DNA from: Deltaproteobacteria bacterium UBA4427 | GTDB lineage: Bacteria; Myxococcota_A; UBA9160; UBA4427 | Assembly (NCBI GenBank): GCA_002390675.1 | Contig: DGPZ01000023.1 | Coordinates: 12,704-48,714, forward strand | Direction of reading: 5' to 3' | Length of the DNA: 36,011 nucleotides | In this document: positions 8,505-15,712 of the stretch, in pieces | Layout: each line of letters begins with the position of its first letter | Numbering within the stretch: the stretch's first letter is position 1 | Made by a program: the position numbers and the translations under genes | The notes under the pieces: model-generated | Databases searched by the model: none | What the model was told of the DNA's origin: nothing | The model's input: the letters and a program-made list of their open reading frames with translations, nothing else

Positions 8505-9335
8505 ATGAGCAGAACAGGATTCCAGCGCGTGCGTGTCGCGATCATTCAGGTTTGCTCCGACGATGATCTGAGCGGCAATCTATCTCGCGCCGAAGCTGGG
8601 GTCGCGGAAGCCGCTGAGCGCGGTGCCGGCTTTGTCTCGCTTCCCGAGAACTTCGCTTATATGTGCCGAGAGGGTCGCCGCTTCCCTTGTGCTCAATGGC
8701 CCAAAGGCGAAATCGTTGAGGCGCTACGTGAATGGTCAGCGCGCTACGGCGTATGGCTGCTCGGCGGCACTTTCCCCGAAGCGATTCCCGGCGACGACCG
8801 CGTCTTCAATACGAGCATCATGATGGATCCAACCGGTCAAGAAATCGCCCGGTATCGAAAGATCCATCTCTTCGACGTTAGTCTCGGAGCGGACGATGGC
8901 GATAGTTATCGGGAGTCCACGCACTTTGCGCCGGGCGAAGAACTCGTTCTGGCCCAAACTGATTTCGGGCCCATCGGGCTGAGCGTATGTTACGACCTGC
9001 GATTCCCTGAACTCTACCGATCCCTCACACTTCAAGGTGCCCGCTGGTTCGTGGTACCGAGCGCATTCACTCGCGAAACAGGCAAAGACCATTGGGAGGT
9101 CCTCCTCCGCGCTCGGGCCATCGAGAGCCAAGCCTATGTCGTAGCTCCGGCCCAATGCGGCCACCACAGCGCCGACCGCTCGAGTCACGGGCGCTCTCTG
9201 ATCATCGATCCCTGGGGCCTCGTGTTGGCACAGGCTGGAGATGAGCCCTGCGTCCTTATTGCGGATTGCCCAACCGGTGCCATTGATCGTGTACGCGCGG
9301 CAGTCCCAGCCCTGCAGAATGTCCGCCTGCTCTAA
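8505..9335 (+). CDS. Carbon-nitrogen hydrolase (Nit1-like, probable deaminated-glutathione amidase)
   Basis: 276 residues. Nitrilase-superfamily catalytic triad: Glu48 in LPENF, Lys119 in YRKIHLFDV, and Cys162 in SVCYDLRFPELYR. The KIHLFDV and CYDLRFPELYR segments are typical of the Nit1/YbeM branch, which hydrolyses the amide of deaminated glutathione as metabolite repair in the cytosol. The length fits the family. The ATG at 8505 has a weak ribosome binding site; an in-frame GTG at 8529 is preceded by AGGA at good spacing and would start the protein directly at VRVAIIQ, so it may be the true start. The gene begins 47 bases after the activator-like gene. Confidence 0.9.
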   Translation: MSRTGFQRVRVAIIQVCSDDDLSGNLSRAEAGVAEAAERGAGFVSLPENFAYMCREGRRFPCAQWPKGEIVEALREWSARYGVWLLGGTFPEAIPGDDRVFNTSIMMDPTGQEIARYRKIHLFDVSLGADDGDSYRESTHFAPGEELVLAQTDFGPIGLSVCYDLRFPELYRSLTLQGARWFVVPSAFTRETGKDHWEVLLRARAIESQAYVVAPAQCGHHSADRSSHGRSLIIDPWGLVLAQAGDEPCVLIADCPTGAIDRVRAAVPALQNVRLL

Positions 9336-9462
9336 CCTGGGGCCCAGGCAGGCTTGTATGGCGGTTCCTGCTACATCTCAAGCGGCTATCCCGGCCAACC
9401 GATAGCGCTCATCGGGGCTTGAGTTCGAGGCCGCGCGCTTAATAAGGTATTCGGAGGGATTT

Positions 9463-9771
9463 GTGGCGAACGGTCGGCTCGAGATTATGAATGGTGGCTT
9501 CGAAGGAATGGCCTATGACCTCAACGAAGAAGAGGTCATCCTTGGCCGAAATCCGACCACCAACATCACACTCCTCGACGAAGGAATAAGCCGCGAACAC
9601 GCACTTGTTCTGTTCGATGAAGATGTACCGGGCTACGTGATCGAGGATCTCGCTTCGACCAATGGGACCAAGCTTAATGGGAAACGCGTTCGATCGGCGC
9701 TCCTGGCTGAGGGTGACCAAATCCAGATCGGGCAGACCGTATTCCGGTTTTTTCTGATCAAAGACGATTGA
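9463..9771 (+). CDS. Small FHA-domain protein
   Basis: 102 residues made almost entirely of one forkhead-associated domain. Phosphothreonine-binding residues are visible: GRNPTTNI (about 27-34), SREHA (about 45-49) and STNGTKLNGKRV (about 66-77). The GTG start at 9463 is supported by GGAGGG four bases upstream. A stand-alone FHA module normally docks on a Thr-phosphorylated partner; no Ser/Thr kinase is in this window, so the partner must be encoded elsewhere. It lies between the nitrilase gene and the Wza-like gene on the same strand, which suggests a signalling link to polysaccharide export, but this is inference. Confidence 0.93.
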   Translation: MANGRLEIMNGGFEGMAYDLNEEEVILGRNPTTNITLLDEGISREHALVLFDEDVPGYVIEDLASTNGTKLNGKRVRSALLAEGDQIQIGQTVFRFFLIKDD

Positions 9772-9875
9772 GCAAATTGCCCCAATAGGCCGCATCGCTT
9801 GCGCCCCCCCCACACGGCCCGATAACTTTCCCCCGACCCCGTGGCTGACCGTGGCATGGGGATGGGGGATACACG

Positions 9876-10610
9876 GTGCTTCTGAATCATTTGCGTTCTT
9901 TTTTTCGTGTGAGCCGTCGACTGCCTTTGCTCGGCGCAACGCTTCTCGCTCTGCTTATGACCGTCGCGTGCGCGACGAACGTTCGGCCGCCGCCGCAGGC
10001 ACCGACCGCCGCGGGTTACATAGTGGGCGCTCCGGATGAGCTTCTTATCCATATCCTGCCGGATCCCGAAATTTCACGTGAAGTGCGCGTTAGGCCGGAT
10101 GGGATGATCTCCGTTGATCTAGTTGGGGATGTTCAGGCTGCAGGCCGAACGCCTCTTGAAATTGCGTCCGATATTCAAAGCCAGATTGCGCGTTTTAAAC
10201 GAGATGCCGCCGTGAACGTCACTGTCGTTTCATCGCCCAGTCAGTTCGTGACGATCTACGGGGAAGTCGTACGCCCAGGCACCTTCGCCCTCGATACTGA
10301 AACGCGGGTGTCCGAGGCGATCGGTCGCGTCGGCGGGCCGAAGCCATTCGCCTCGCTCAATGGTGTGCGACTCATTAGGTCCATGAAAGGTCAACCCAAG
10401 ATCTACGACATCGAACTCGGCGACATCCAGAAAGGTGACCTTTCCACCAACATCGTCGTCCAAGAAGGGGATCTAATCGTCGTGCCGCCGACGATGCTCG
10501 CGCGGATCGGCTATGCCATGCAGATGCTGCTCTTCCCTTTGCAGCCGCTGCTTAGCGGTGCCGGGCAGGCCGGCATGATCTCTTCAGGCGCTAGCGCGGT
10601 GGGTCTCTAA
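9876..10610 (+). CDS. Wza-type polysaccharide export lipoprotein (exosortase-system type)
   Basis: 244 residues. The GTG start at 9876 is preceded by GGGGGAT. The N-terminus is a lipoprotein signal: basic residues, a hydrophobic segment, and a Cys at about residue 32 in TVACAT (an imperfect lipobox with Thr at -3). Next comes a Poly_export domain (about 47-115; PDGMISVDLVGDVQAAGRTP is a typical segment), then an SLBB-like domain (about 118-200; VTIYGEVVRPGTFAL). A hydrophobic C-terminal helix (about 205-235) could span the outer membrane as in Wza. This is the layout of the short export proteins found with PEP-CTERM/exosortase loci. A strong hairpin follows the stop codon. No glycosyltransferase or exosortase is nearby. 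Confidence 0.9.
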   Translation: MLLNHLRSFFRVSRRLPLLGATLLALLMTVACATNVRPPPQAPTAAGYIVGAPDELLIHILPDPEISREVRVRPDGMISVDLVGDVQAAGRTPLEIASDIQSQIARFKRDAAVNVTVVSSPSQFVTIYGEVVRPGTFALDTETRVSEAIGRVGGPKPFASLNGVRLIRSMKGQPKIYDIELGDIQKGDLSTNIVVQEGDLIVVPPTMLARIGYAMQMLLFPLQPLLSGAGQAGMISSGASAVGL

Positions 10611-10628
10611 ATCGGTGATTGTCTAGTC

Positions 10629-10650
10629 AAAGGGGCGTGCGCCCCTATTT
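10629..10650 (+). terminator. Intrinsic terminator of the export lipoprotein gene
   Basis: AGGGGC (10631-10636) and GCCCCT (10641-10646) form a six-bp GC-rich stem with a GTGC tetraloop, preceded by AA and followed by ATTT. It starts about 20 bases after the stop codon. The T-tract is short, so termination may be partial. Confidence 0.6.
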
Positions 10651-10680
10651 CGCCGGACTCGTCTTGTCGATGGCCGAATT

Positions 10681-10696
10681 TCAGGAACGTTCCTGA
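10681..10696. promoter_or_regulatory. Perfect 16-bp palindrome, candidate operator
   Basis: TCAGGAACGTTCCTGA reads identically on both strands and has no loop, so it fits a site for a dimeric DNA-binding protein better than an RNA hairpin. It lies about 260 bases upstream of the ATPase start and 70 bases after the export gene's stop. The binding protein is unknown; the HTH protein at 7456 is one local candidate. Confidence 0.45.
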
Positions 10697-10742
10697 TCAG
10701 TTGGTTTCTTAAGCCATCGTGGTGGGCTCTGATACCACACGG

Positions 10743-10765
10743 GCATGACGCTATTGCGTCGTGCT
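10743..10765 (+). other. Imperfect stem-loop upstream of ATPase gene
   Basis: GCATGACGC and GCGTCGTGC can pair over nine positions (one G-U pair) around a five-base TATT-type loop. No T-tract follows, so it is not a standard terminator. It may be a leader structure or a protein site. Confidence 0.3.
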
Positions 10766-10957
10766 GCGGGGAACCTGCCGCTGTCGTGCGCGAAGTCGGA
10801 TGCTAACTCGCTCTATTCGCATAAAATCTAATTGAGACTGCGATTTCCTCGACCCCTTCGTACCGACCAAGACCACTCATAGAGGGGCTATTTTACGCCC
10901 TGCCAATAGCGACAATCGCTAATCGGATCCCACTCAAAACCCAGGAGCGAAGCCCAT

Positions 10958-11806
10958 ATGTACGAGAGCTTCTTCGGACTCCGTGAGCTGCCCTTTTCGC
11001 TCACGCCAGATCCGCGCTTCCTGTGGTTGTCTGACACCCACGAAGAAGGTCTCGCGACGCTGGTCTACGGGATCACGCGAAACAAGGGCTTTCTGCTGCT
11101 TACGGGAGAGGTAGGGACCGGCAAGACCACGCTCCTGCGTGCAGCCCTGCGCGAGCTTCCCCAGGACACCGACACGGCGCTGATCATCAACACGATCGGA
11201 TTGACGCCCCTCGACTTGCTCAAGCTCATCGCGGCTGAGTTTGGTATCGAGGGCCGCTTCGAGTCGACCGCTGACTATCTGATCGCGATCAATCGTATGC
11301 TCCTTGAGCGTCTGCGTACCGGTCGCAACACGGTTCTGATTATCGACGAGGCGCAGAATCTCGACTCTGCCACCCTCGAAGAAGTGCGGCTGCTTTCGAA
11401 TCTCGAAACCGATACAGCGAAGTTGATGCAGATCGTGCTGACCGGGCAACCGGAACTCATCCGCAAGCTCGCGAGTCCACAGCTTCGGCAGCTCCGTCAG
11501 CGCATCGCGATCGAGCATCACATGGAGCCACTCACGCCTGAGCAGGTGCATCCCTACCTCGCACACCGGGTCGAGGTTGCAGGGGGGCGCTACGACGAGA
11601 TCTTCGAGCCCGGCGTCGAGAACGTCTTCTATTGGTTCTCCCAGGGCTGCCCTCGCCTGATCAGCCTGCTGGCGGATCGGGTACTGCTTTCAGCGTATTC
11701 AAAGCAGATCGCGCCAATTTCGGCAGATTTCGTTAGCTTGAAGTCTAAGTCGATGGAAACGACACGTGCCGCCGGACTCACAGGTGACCTTCATCTGAAT
11801 AACTAG
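10958..11806 (+). CDS. ExeA/exosortase-associated AAA+ ATPase
   Basis: 282 residues. The start MYESFFGLRELPFSLTPDPR is diagnostic of the ExeA/GspA-like family that includes the XrtA/PEP-CTERM-associated ATPase. Walker A is GEVGTGKTT (about 48-56) and Walker B is VLIIDEAQN (about 127-135). LTGQPEL and LRQLRQRIAIEHHMEPL are the usual downstream motifs. It ends soon after the AAA+ part, without the peptidoglycan-binding domain of ExeA, which favours the exosortase-type subgroup. Such ATPases sit at the inner membrane and are thought to support polysaccharide or envelope assembly. AGGAG supports the ATG. It lies downstream of the Wza-like gene on the same strand but is separated by a terminator. 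Confidence 0.9.
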   Translation: MYESFFGLRELPFSLTPDPRFLWLSDTHEEGLATLVYGITRNKGFLLLTGEVGTGKTTLLRAALRELPQDTDTALIINTIGLTPLDLLKLIAAEFGIEGRFESTADYLIAINRMLLERLRTGRNTVLIIDEAQNLDSATLEEVRLLSNLETDTAKLMQIVLTGQPELIRKLASPQLRQLRQRIAIEHHMEPLTPEQVHPYLAHRVEVAGGRYDEIFEPGVENVFYWFSQGCPRLISLLADRVLLSAYSKQIAPISADFVSLKSKSMETTRAAGLTGDLHLNN

Positions 11807-11862
11807 TAGACCCTCGGGCTTCCCAACCCGCCCGCGACTCTCGACTCAAAATGCGTCGCACC

Positions 11863-11882
11863 GTGGTTGGCGTAACAACCAC
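11863..11882. terminator. Hairpin between convergent genes
   Basis: GTGGTTG (11863-11869) and CAACCAC (11876-11882) form a seven-bp stem around GCGTAA. It lies between the ATPase stop (11806) and the stop of the minus-strand gene (11896), where a shared terminator is expected. No T-tract is present on either side, so the call is weak. Confidence 0.3.
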
Positions 11883-11895
11883 TAGGCTCGGCGTT

Positions 11896-12183
11896 CTACC
11901 CCTTCTTGAAGAGGTTCTCGAGCTCGCTTAGCGACCGGTCGCGCTCCGAACTCTCGGTCGCTTCGCCCGCGCCCGGCCGGAAATACTCGCAGCGGTTCCC
12001 CCGATCCTTATCGAGAACACGTTCGGCATTGGATTCCCGGCACTCGTTGTATGCCTGTGGGTCGTGGTGCTCACAGCTCAGGCATACGTGAAGATCTGAC
12101 TGGCAGAAATCGCAGATAGCCCGAAATCCGATGGTTTCTCCGGGCGTGACCTCGTATCGAGACTGGCAAGCATGACATCTCAT
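11896..12183 (-). CDS. Small cysteine-rich (probable zinc-binding) protein, unknown function
   Basis: 95 residues. Two pairs of Cys near the N-terminus (MRCHACQ, CDFC) resemble a zinc ribbon, and further Cys/His occur in HVCLSCEHHDP, ECRE and RCEYF. The segment AYNECRESNAERVLDKDRGNRCEYF looks like a conserved signature of a small uncharacterised family; this is recalled as a pattern, not checked. The last ~25 residues are charged and helical (SLSELENLFKKG). It is convergent with the ATPase gene and divergent from the gene at 12327. A role in nucleic-acid or protein binding would suit the composition but is not shown. Confidence 0.75.
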   Translation of the reverse strand: MRCHACQSRYEVTPGETIGFRAICDFCQSDLHVCLSCEHHDPQAYNECRESNAERVLDKDRGNRCEYFRPGAGEATESSERDRSLSELENLFKKG

Positions 12184-12326
12184 GCCGGCAAAACTGCGGC
12201 AAAACCCGCGCTGATGCCACGTCGAATTCGGCTGAAACGAACTTGTTTCGTCTATCTTCGCAGACTGGTCAAAACAGCGCGTCGCGGGCTCTAGTTTAGG
12301 TTAGGAGCGGCCGATGCCATGTCATA

Positions 12327-12653
12327 ATGTTCGAGCCCAAGCCGCCCATACGATCGACTCAAGAAGACGTTATCGAGCTCGCCGGCGATATCGATCGCTT
12401 CGTGATTTCTCTCGCGGAACGAATCGATCGGATCCAGGATGCTGAGCTCGCTCAGAAATCAGGTGAAGTCGCTGCACTTGCACAGGCACTCTCACGAGAT
12501 GCCGACCACCTCGGGTATCCCGGAATGGCAATGAGCGCCAAGGGCGTTGCGGTGGCCGCTGAGTACTCACAGATGGACGAGCTTCAGGAGACCGTGATCG
12601 AGCTAACCGAGATGGCTCAGCGGGTTCGCCAGGGACATCGCGGCGCCGCCTGA
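12327..12653 (+). CDS. Small helical protein of unknown function
   Basis: 108 residues, almost entirely predicted helix: acidic and alanine-rich with heptad-like spacing (ELAGDIDRFVISLAERIDRIQDAELAQKSGEV is split by charged residues, and a second helical pair runs about 65-103). There is no signal peptide, membrane segment or Cys. The pattern could suit an HPt-like four-helix bundle, but no phosphorylatable His in the usual context was found. The ATG at 12327 is about 20 bases after TAGGAG, which is further than ideal. It stands just left of the insertion sequence and is divergent from the zinc-ribbon protein. Confidence 0.6.
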   Translation: MFEPKPPIRSTQEDVIELAGDIDRFVISLAERIDRIQDAELAQKSGEVAALAQALSRDADHLGYPGMAMSAKGVAVAAEYSQMDELQETVIELTEMAQRVRQGHRGAA

Positions 12654-12698
12654 TTAGCGGGTTGAGCTGACTGAGCCTCGCCCGCACTGCAGGCCAAT

Positions 12699-12709
12699 TT
12701 ACATGAAGA
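12699..12709. repeat. Target site duplication, left copy
   Basis: TTACATGAAGA, 11 bases, flanking the left inverted repeat. The identical sequence flanks the right inverted repeat at 13927-13937. On the minus strand it reads as the last codons and stop of the CAAX-protease-like gene, here duplicated away from the gene. Confidence 0.85.
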
Positions 12710-12710
12710 C

Positions 12711-12724
12711 ACGTGGACCGAAAA
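12711..12724 (+). repeat. Left terminal inverted repeat of the IS
   Basis: ACGTGGACCGAAAA, perfectly matched in reverse orientation at 13912-13925. It lies one base inside the left target duplication and about 58 bases after the transposase stop codon. Confidence 0.88.
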
Positions 12725-12781
12725 CTGCTCCCCACGTATTGAGAACGAACCCGCAGGCCCTCGTTTTCACTCCGACTTAGG

Positions 12782-13876
12782 CTAAGTCGCCAACCTCGGC
12801 CGGTGGACTTCGCAGCGTTCAATCGCGCGGGTGGCGATTCGCCCGAAGTAGCACGACCTTAGCCACCCCTTAATCTGGAAATCTTCTGGAAACAGACGTC
12901 TCTCCAGTACTTGCCTAACAGAAAGCGCGCGCGGAATAAGGCCAAGTAATTTGGCCGGCGGACCCAACTTCCGATTCTCGGATCGATCCTTCATGTAGTT
13001 GCGCCACACCGTCCAAATCGCGGCCCTATACAAGATCGACTGCCGCCGCTTCGAGAATGCGATAGTCTCGCGCTTGTGATTTGAGCTGCAGTGACGCAAC
13101 AGCATGTCGGACAAATTGACTGGAAAAAGCGGGTTCTGAGTAGTGCGAGCCTTCTTTGAACTCGTGCATTCGTGATGAATAACGCGATGTTTTAATTTCG
13201 CGATCGCACGTGGATAGGCCTGGTGCTCATCTGACCGTAGAGTGACGGAGCCCCCTTTGGGAATCACACGCGCCAACAACTCGCGGACCTGTCGTTCCGT
13301 CGCGCTCGGGTTCGGGCTCCCAAATCGCTTTTCGAGAATCGTGCGTTTCACGGCCTGCGCCGGTCGCATCGCGCCACTTCGCCTGAGCTCGGCATCGTTA
13401 AAGCCGTAGACGAACAACGATGCCCCGACCACCAAGTTCAGATCCATCGGCCAATACTGGCTGTGCTCAAACGTTCGGAAACCATCAATAACGATCGGCT
13501 CGCTTGGACAGTTCTTGGGTTTCATAGCCTCATGAAAGAGCAAACAGTGTCGACCTAACCGGTCACTCAGGCGACGAATCGTCGAATGGGAGACGCCGGT
13601 CTCTCGCGCGATCTGCCGCATTCCAGAGCAGGCAACGAGTCGATGAAACGTCGACTCGAGGAGGTCGCCCCGCTTTAGCCAGTACGTCGGGGAGAAGGTT
13701 TGTGAACTGAAGTACCGTCGGCATTGAGAACACTGGTACCGCTGAACGCGTTTGGGAGCGCGGTCGCGAAGGTAGAAACCTTTCTTGGTATATCGCCAAG
13801 CTGTTGGATTCTTTCGAGAATCGCAGCTGGAGTTCGGGCAGAACGGGGGCCGGCGGATAGGAGGCGGAGTCGACAT
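12782..13876 (-). CDS. Zinc-ribbon DDE-type transposase of the IS
   Basis: 364 residues from the ATG at 13876, chosen because a longer in-frame version would start beyond the right inverted repeat, outside the element. N-terminal zinc ribbon: CPNSSC and YQCSQCRRYF (about 13-56), then a helix-turn-helix region (RQIARETGVSHSTIRRLSDRL, about 88-108). The catalytic core begins at IVIDGFRTFEHSQYW and continues to VTLRSDEHQAYPRA, which supply the first two acidic residues. Near the end, SSNHKRETIAFSKRRQS resembles the RKTICFSKS region of IS1 transposases, but the usual ExNN context of the third acidic residue is not obvious. No frameshift is needed to read it. It is the only gene of the element. 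Confidence 0.88.
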   Translation of the reverse strand: MSTPPPIRRPPFCPNSSCDSRKNPTAWRYTKKGFYLRDRAPKRVQRYQCSQCRRYFSSQTFSPTYWLKRGDLLESTFHRLVACSGMRQIARETGVSHSTIRRLSDRLGRHCLLFHEAMKPKNCPSEPIVIDGFRTFEHSQYWPMDLNLVVGASLFVYGFNDAELRRSGAMRPAQAVKRTILEKRFGSPNPSATERQVRELLARVIPKGGSVTLRSDEHQAYPRAIAKLKHRVIHHECTSSKKARTTQNPLFPVNLSDMLLRHCSSNHKRETIAFSKRRQSILYRAAIWTVWRNYMKDRSENRKLGPPAKLLGLIPRALSVRQVLERRLFPEDFQIKGWLRSCYFGRIATRAIERCEVHRPRLAT

Positions 13877-13911
13877 GACCGACCATGTTGCAGGGGGTGT
13901 GCCAGGGGAAT

Positions 13912-13925
13912 TTTTCGGTCCACGT
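13912..13925 (-). repeat. Right terminal inverted repeat of the IS
   Basis: The reverse complement reads ACGTGGACCGAAAA, identical to the left end. It lies about 36 bases upstream of the transposase start and directly beside the right target duplication. Confidence 0.88.
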
Positions 13926-13926
13926 C

Positions 13927-13937
13927 TTACATGAAGA
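13927..13937. repeat. Target site duplication, right copy
   Basis: TTACATGAAGA, identical to 12699-12709. It includes the stop codon (TTA on this strand, TAA in the gene) and the last residues of the CPBP gene, so the insertion preserved the gene's end. Confidence 0.85.
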
Positions 13938-14694
13938 ACAAAAACGAGAACGGCGTGCCGTCGGGATTGCGGAGCAGGCCTTCGCCCCAGATCGCGAGCG
14001 CCCACAGCGCCGCATTCGTTGTCGCGTGGAGCAGCATTACGGCGCTAAGACTCTTTCGGTAGTAGAACCACAAATTTGACAGGAAGACCCAGGGCACGCA
14101 GACCCAGTATTCCCAGGGCACGTGCCCCATCGTGAAGACGACAACCGTGACGAGCATGCTGATCGGCGTGTAGATCGCGATCGGCAGATTGCGGAAATCT
14201 TCGACCTCCCAGGCATCCGCGACCCGCATCACGAAGCTCCGAATGAAGAGTTCTTCAAAAATCGGTGTGACCAGCGCGTACCCGAATAAGCGCAGACCCA
14301 AAATTAAGGCGATGAATTCCTCGCCGGCCATCGCCGCATCAAATTCATCTCCGGGCTCCGGGCGGAGCTCCGGAAACCAAACAAAGGGCATCACCCAGAC
14401 GGCCGTGAGCGCGAGCCCAACGAGAATGTCGAGCAAGCCACCAGTCAGCCCGATCCGCGCTCCTGCACCGCGCCACTCCGGGTAGGCCCCCTGGGCCCGG
14501 AACCAGAGCACAAGTCCAAGCACGAATGCTGGTTTTATCGCGAGCAGCCACGGCTGTACGACATCTGGGAGCCGTGGGGCAAAAGTCGTGATGACGATGA
14601 AAGCCGCGTAGGGAGCCAGGTAGGGCCACCATCCGTGCCCCTCTAGGTCAGGCTGCGTGCCGGCGCCGTCGGGCCCGTTCGGATCGGAGGTCAT
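13927..14694 (-). CDS. CAAX-protease-related (CPBP) membrane protein, exosortase-associated type
   Basis: 255 residues from the ATG at 14694, which is preceded by GGAGAG; a longer in-frame start at 14730 lacks this. Six or more hydrophobic segments indicate an inner-membrane protein. The CPBP motifs are EELFIRSFVMR (paired Glu and Arg, about 146-156), FTMGHVPWEYW (conserved His) and LLHATTNAALW (second His). The spacing and the N/W-rich C-terminal part resemble the CAAX-prenyl-protease-related proteins that travel with PEP-CTERM/exosortase genes. The final TAA is inside the target duplication of the adjacent IS, which inserted directly behind it and left the protein intact. The exosortase link is inferred from the motif pattern and from the Wza-like and ATPase genes nearby. 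Confidence 0.85.
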   Translation of the reverse strand: MTSDPNGPDGAGTQPDLEGHGWWPYLAPYAAFIVITTFAPRLPDVVQPWLLAIKPAFVLGLVLWFRAQGAYPEWRGAGARIGLTGGLLDILVGLALTAVWVMPFVWFPELRPEPGDEFDAAMAGEEFIALILGLRLFGYALVTPIFEELFIRSFVMRVADAWEVEDFRNLPIAIYTPISMLVTVVVFTMGHVPWEYWVCVPWVFLSNLWFYYRKSLSAVMLLHATTNAALWALAIWGEGLLRNPDGTPFSFLFFM

Positions 14695-14780
14695 GGCTGT
14701 TTCTCTCCGGTGCGCGAGCTTTCGGCGCACGGTCCGGCGGACTCGGAAGGGCTTTTTCGGAAGGGGTGGGCTCGGGAGCT

Positions 14781-15710
14781 TTAGTTCGGAAGATTCAGAA
14801 TTTTTGCGCTTTCAGCGGGACTTGCGATTGGGCGCCCTGCCTCTTTGCAGAGTGCGACCGCTTCCTCGACCAGCTGCAGATTACTCGGCGCTCCTCTTCC
14901 CGCATAGTCTTCGAGTCCCACTCGTAAGTGCCCCCCTCGCGACAGAGCGTGACGGGCAAGATCGCCATCGCAAATATCCCCAGAGACGACTGCAATCGAC
15001 CAAGGCAGCAAAGCCGTTCCGGTCCGCTCGGAATGATCCGTCAGCATTTCGAGATATACGTCGAGAGAGCTCTTGCGAGGCGGCAGACCGAACAGCAAGT
15101 CAATTGCGCCCTCGCCCCGGTAGCTACGTTCGCCTCCGAAATAGAATCTCAGAAACGCGCCTTTCGGCATCGAACCCGCTGCGTGATAGGCGAGCGCCGC
15201 CCGGAGAAAGCCTGGCTCGAAGATCGCCATGCCTGGGGCGAGTCCGAGGCGTTCGCAGAGTGCGAACTTGTAGGCGATGTCCGCGGGCGAATTCATATAC
15301 GCCCAATCCGTTTGCATAGGCAGACCATCGTCGCCCGTCGGCATCAAGTTTACCGAGCCGGGATCGACAAATCCCATGCGCAATGGATACGCTTTGCACA
15401 GCGGCTCAATATGGCTCGTCTTCTCTGCGATGGTTTCGCCAAAGACGAGCGTCGGATAGAGAATCGCTTCGGGGAAGCGCTCGTGTACGGGGGCGAAATG
15501 GTCGACGTATTGCTGCGCGCCGGCTGCCCCTCCGATCGAAATATCCGGTGCATGGGTATGAACGATCGATGCCCCCGCCTCGATACATAGCAAGGCATCC
15601 GCGACCAAAGCCTCTTGTGTCTGAGGCGAGTTTGGATTGCGGGCTGTCGTCGTCGCCCCATTGAGTGCGACCTCAATAATGACCGGTGTGCCGGCGGCTG
15701 CGTCAGGCAT
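14781..15710 (-). CDS. Beta-keto acid cleavage enzyme (BKACE, DUF849)
   Basis: 309 residues. BKACE enzymes condense a 3-keto acid with acetyl-CoA and split it to acetoacetate and a new acyl-CoA; Kce of lysine fermentation is the model. Visible features are the IIEVALNGA start strand, the His-x-His zinc site HTHAPD (His51, His53) after GASIVH, the MGFVDPGSVNL segment and the late VGLEDYAGRG region with the conserved Glu. The length is typical. The start lies two bases after the stop of the amidohydrolase on the same strand, so the two are co-transcribed and probably act in one degradative route. The actual keto-acid substrate cannot be read from the sequence. Confidence 0.92.
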   Translation of the reverse strand: MPDAAAGTPVIIEVALNGATTTARNPNSPQTQEALVADALLCIEAGASIVHTHAPDISIGGAAGAQQYVDHFAPVHERFPEAILYPTLVFGETIAEKTSHIEPLCKAYPLRMGFVDPGSVNLMPTGDDGLPMQTDWAYMNSPADIAYKFALCERLGLAPGMAIFEPGFLRAALAYHAAGSMPKGAFLRFYFGGERSYRGEGAIDLLFGLPPRKSSLDVYLEMLTDHSERTGTALLPWSIAVVSGDICDGDLARHALSRGGHLRVGLEDYAGRGAPSNLQLVEEAVALCKEAGRPIASPAESAKILNLPN

Positions 15711-15712
15711 GC

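Larger units (their letters stand above)
10611..10957. other. Intergenic region with terminator, palindrome and hairpin
   Basis: 347 bases between the export lipoprotein gene and the ATPase gene. It holds, in order, a terminator-like hairpin, a perfect 16-bp palindrome and an imperfect 9-bp stem-loop, each listed separately. The ATPase gene therefore probably has its own regulated promoter. AGGAG lies about ten bases before its ATG. No open frame in the region looks coding. Confidence 0.55.
12710..13926 (-). mobile_element. Complete insertion sequence, IS1/IS1595-like, 1217 bp
   Basis: A single transposase gene (12782-13876, minus) is bounded by terminal inverted repeats sharing a perfect 14-bp core, ACGTGGACCGAAAA (12711-12724; inverted at 13912-13925), with weaker similarity continuing inward (CTGCTCCCC against ATTCCCC). 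An 11-bp direct repeat flanks both ends. Intact ends, an intact transposase and a perfect target duplication indicate a fairly recent insertion. The length is above classical IS1 but suits larger single-ORF relatives. The family assignment is tentative. Confidence 0.9.

Noticed and set aside
9335..9352. CCTGGGGCCCAGG near-palindrome after the nitrilase gene as a terminator
   Set aside because: The loop would be very short and no T-tract follows.
13877..14005. Longer N-terminus for the transposase
   Set aside because: It would begin outside the right inverted repeat, inside the CPBP gene; the ATG at 13876 lies within the element.
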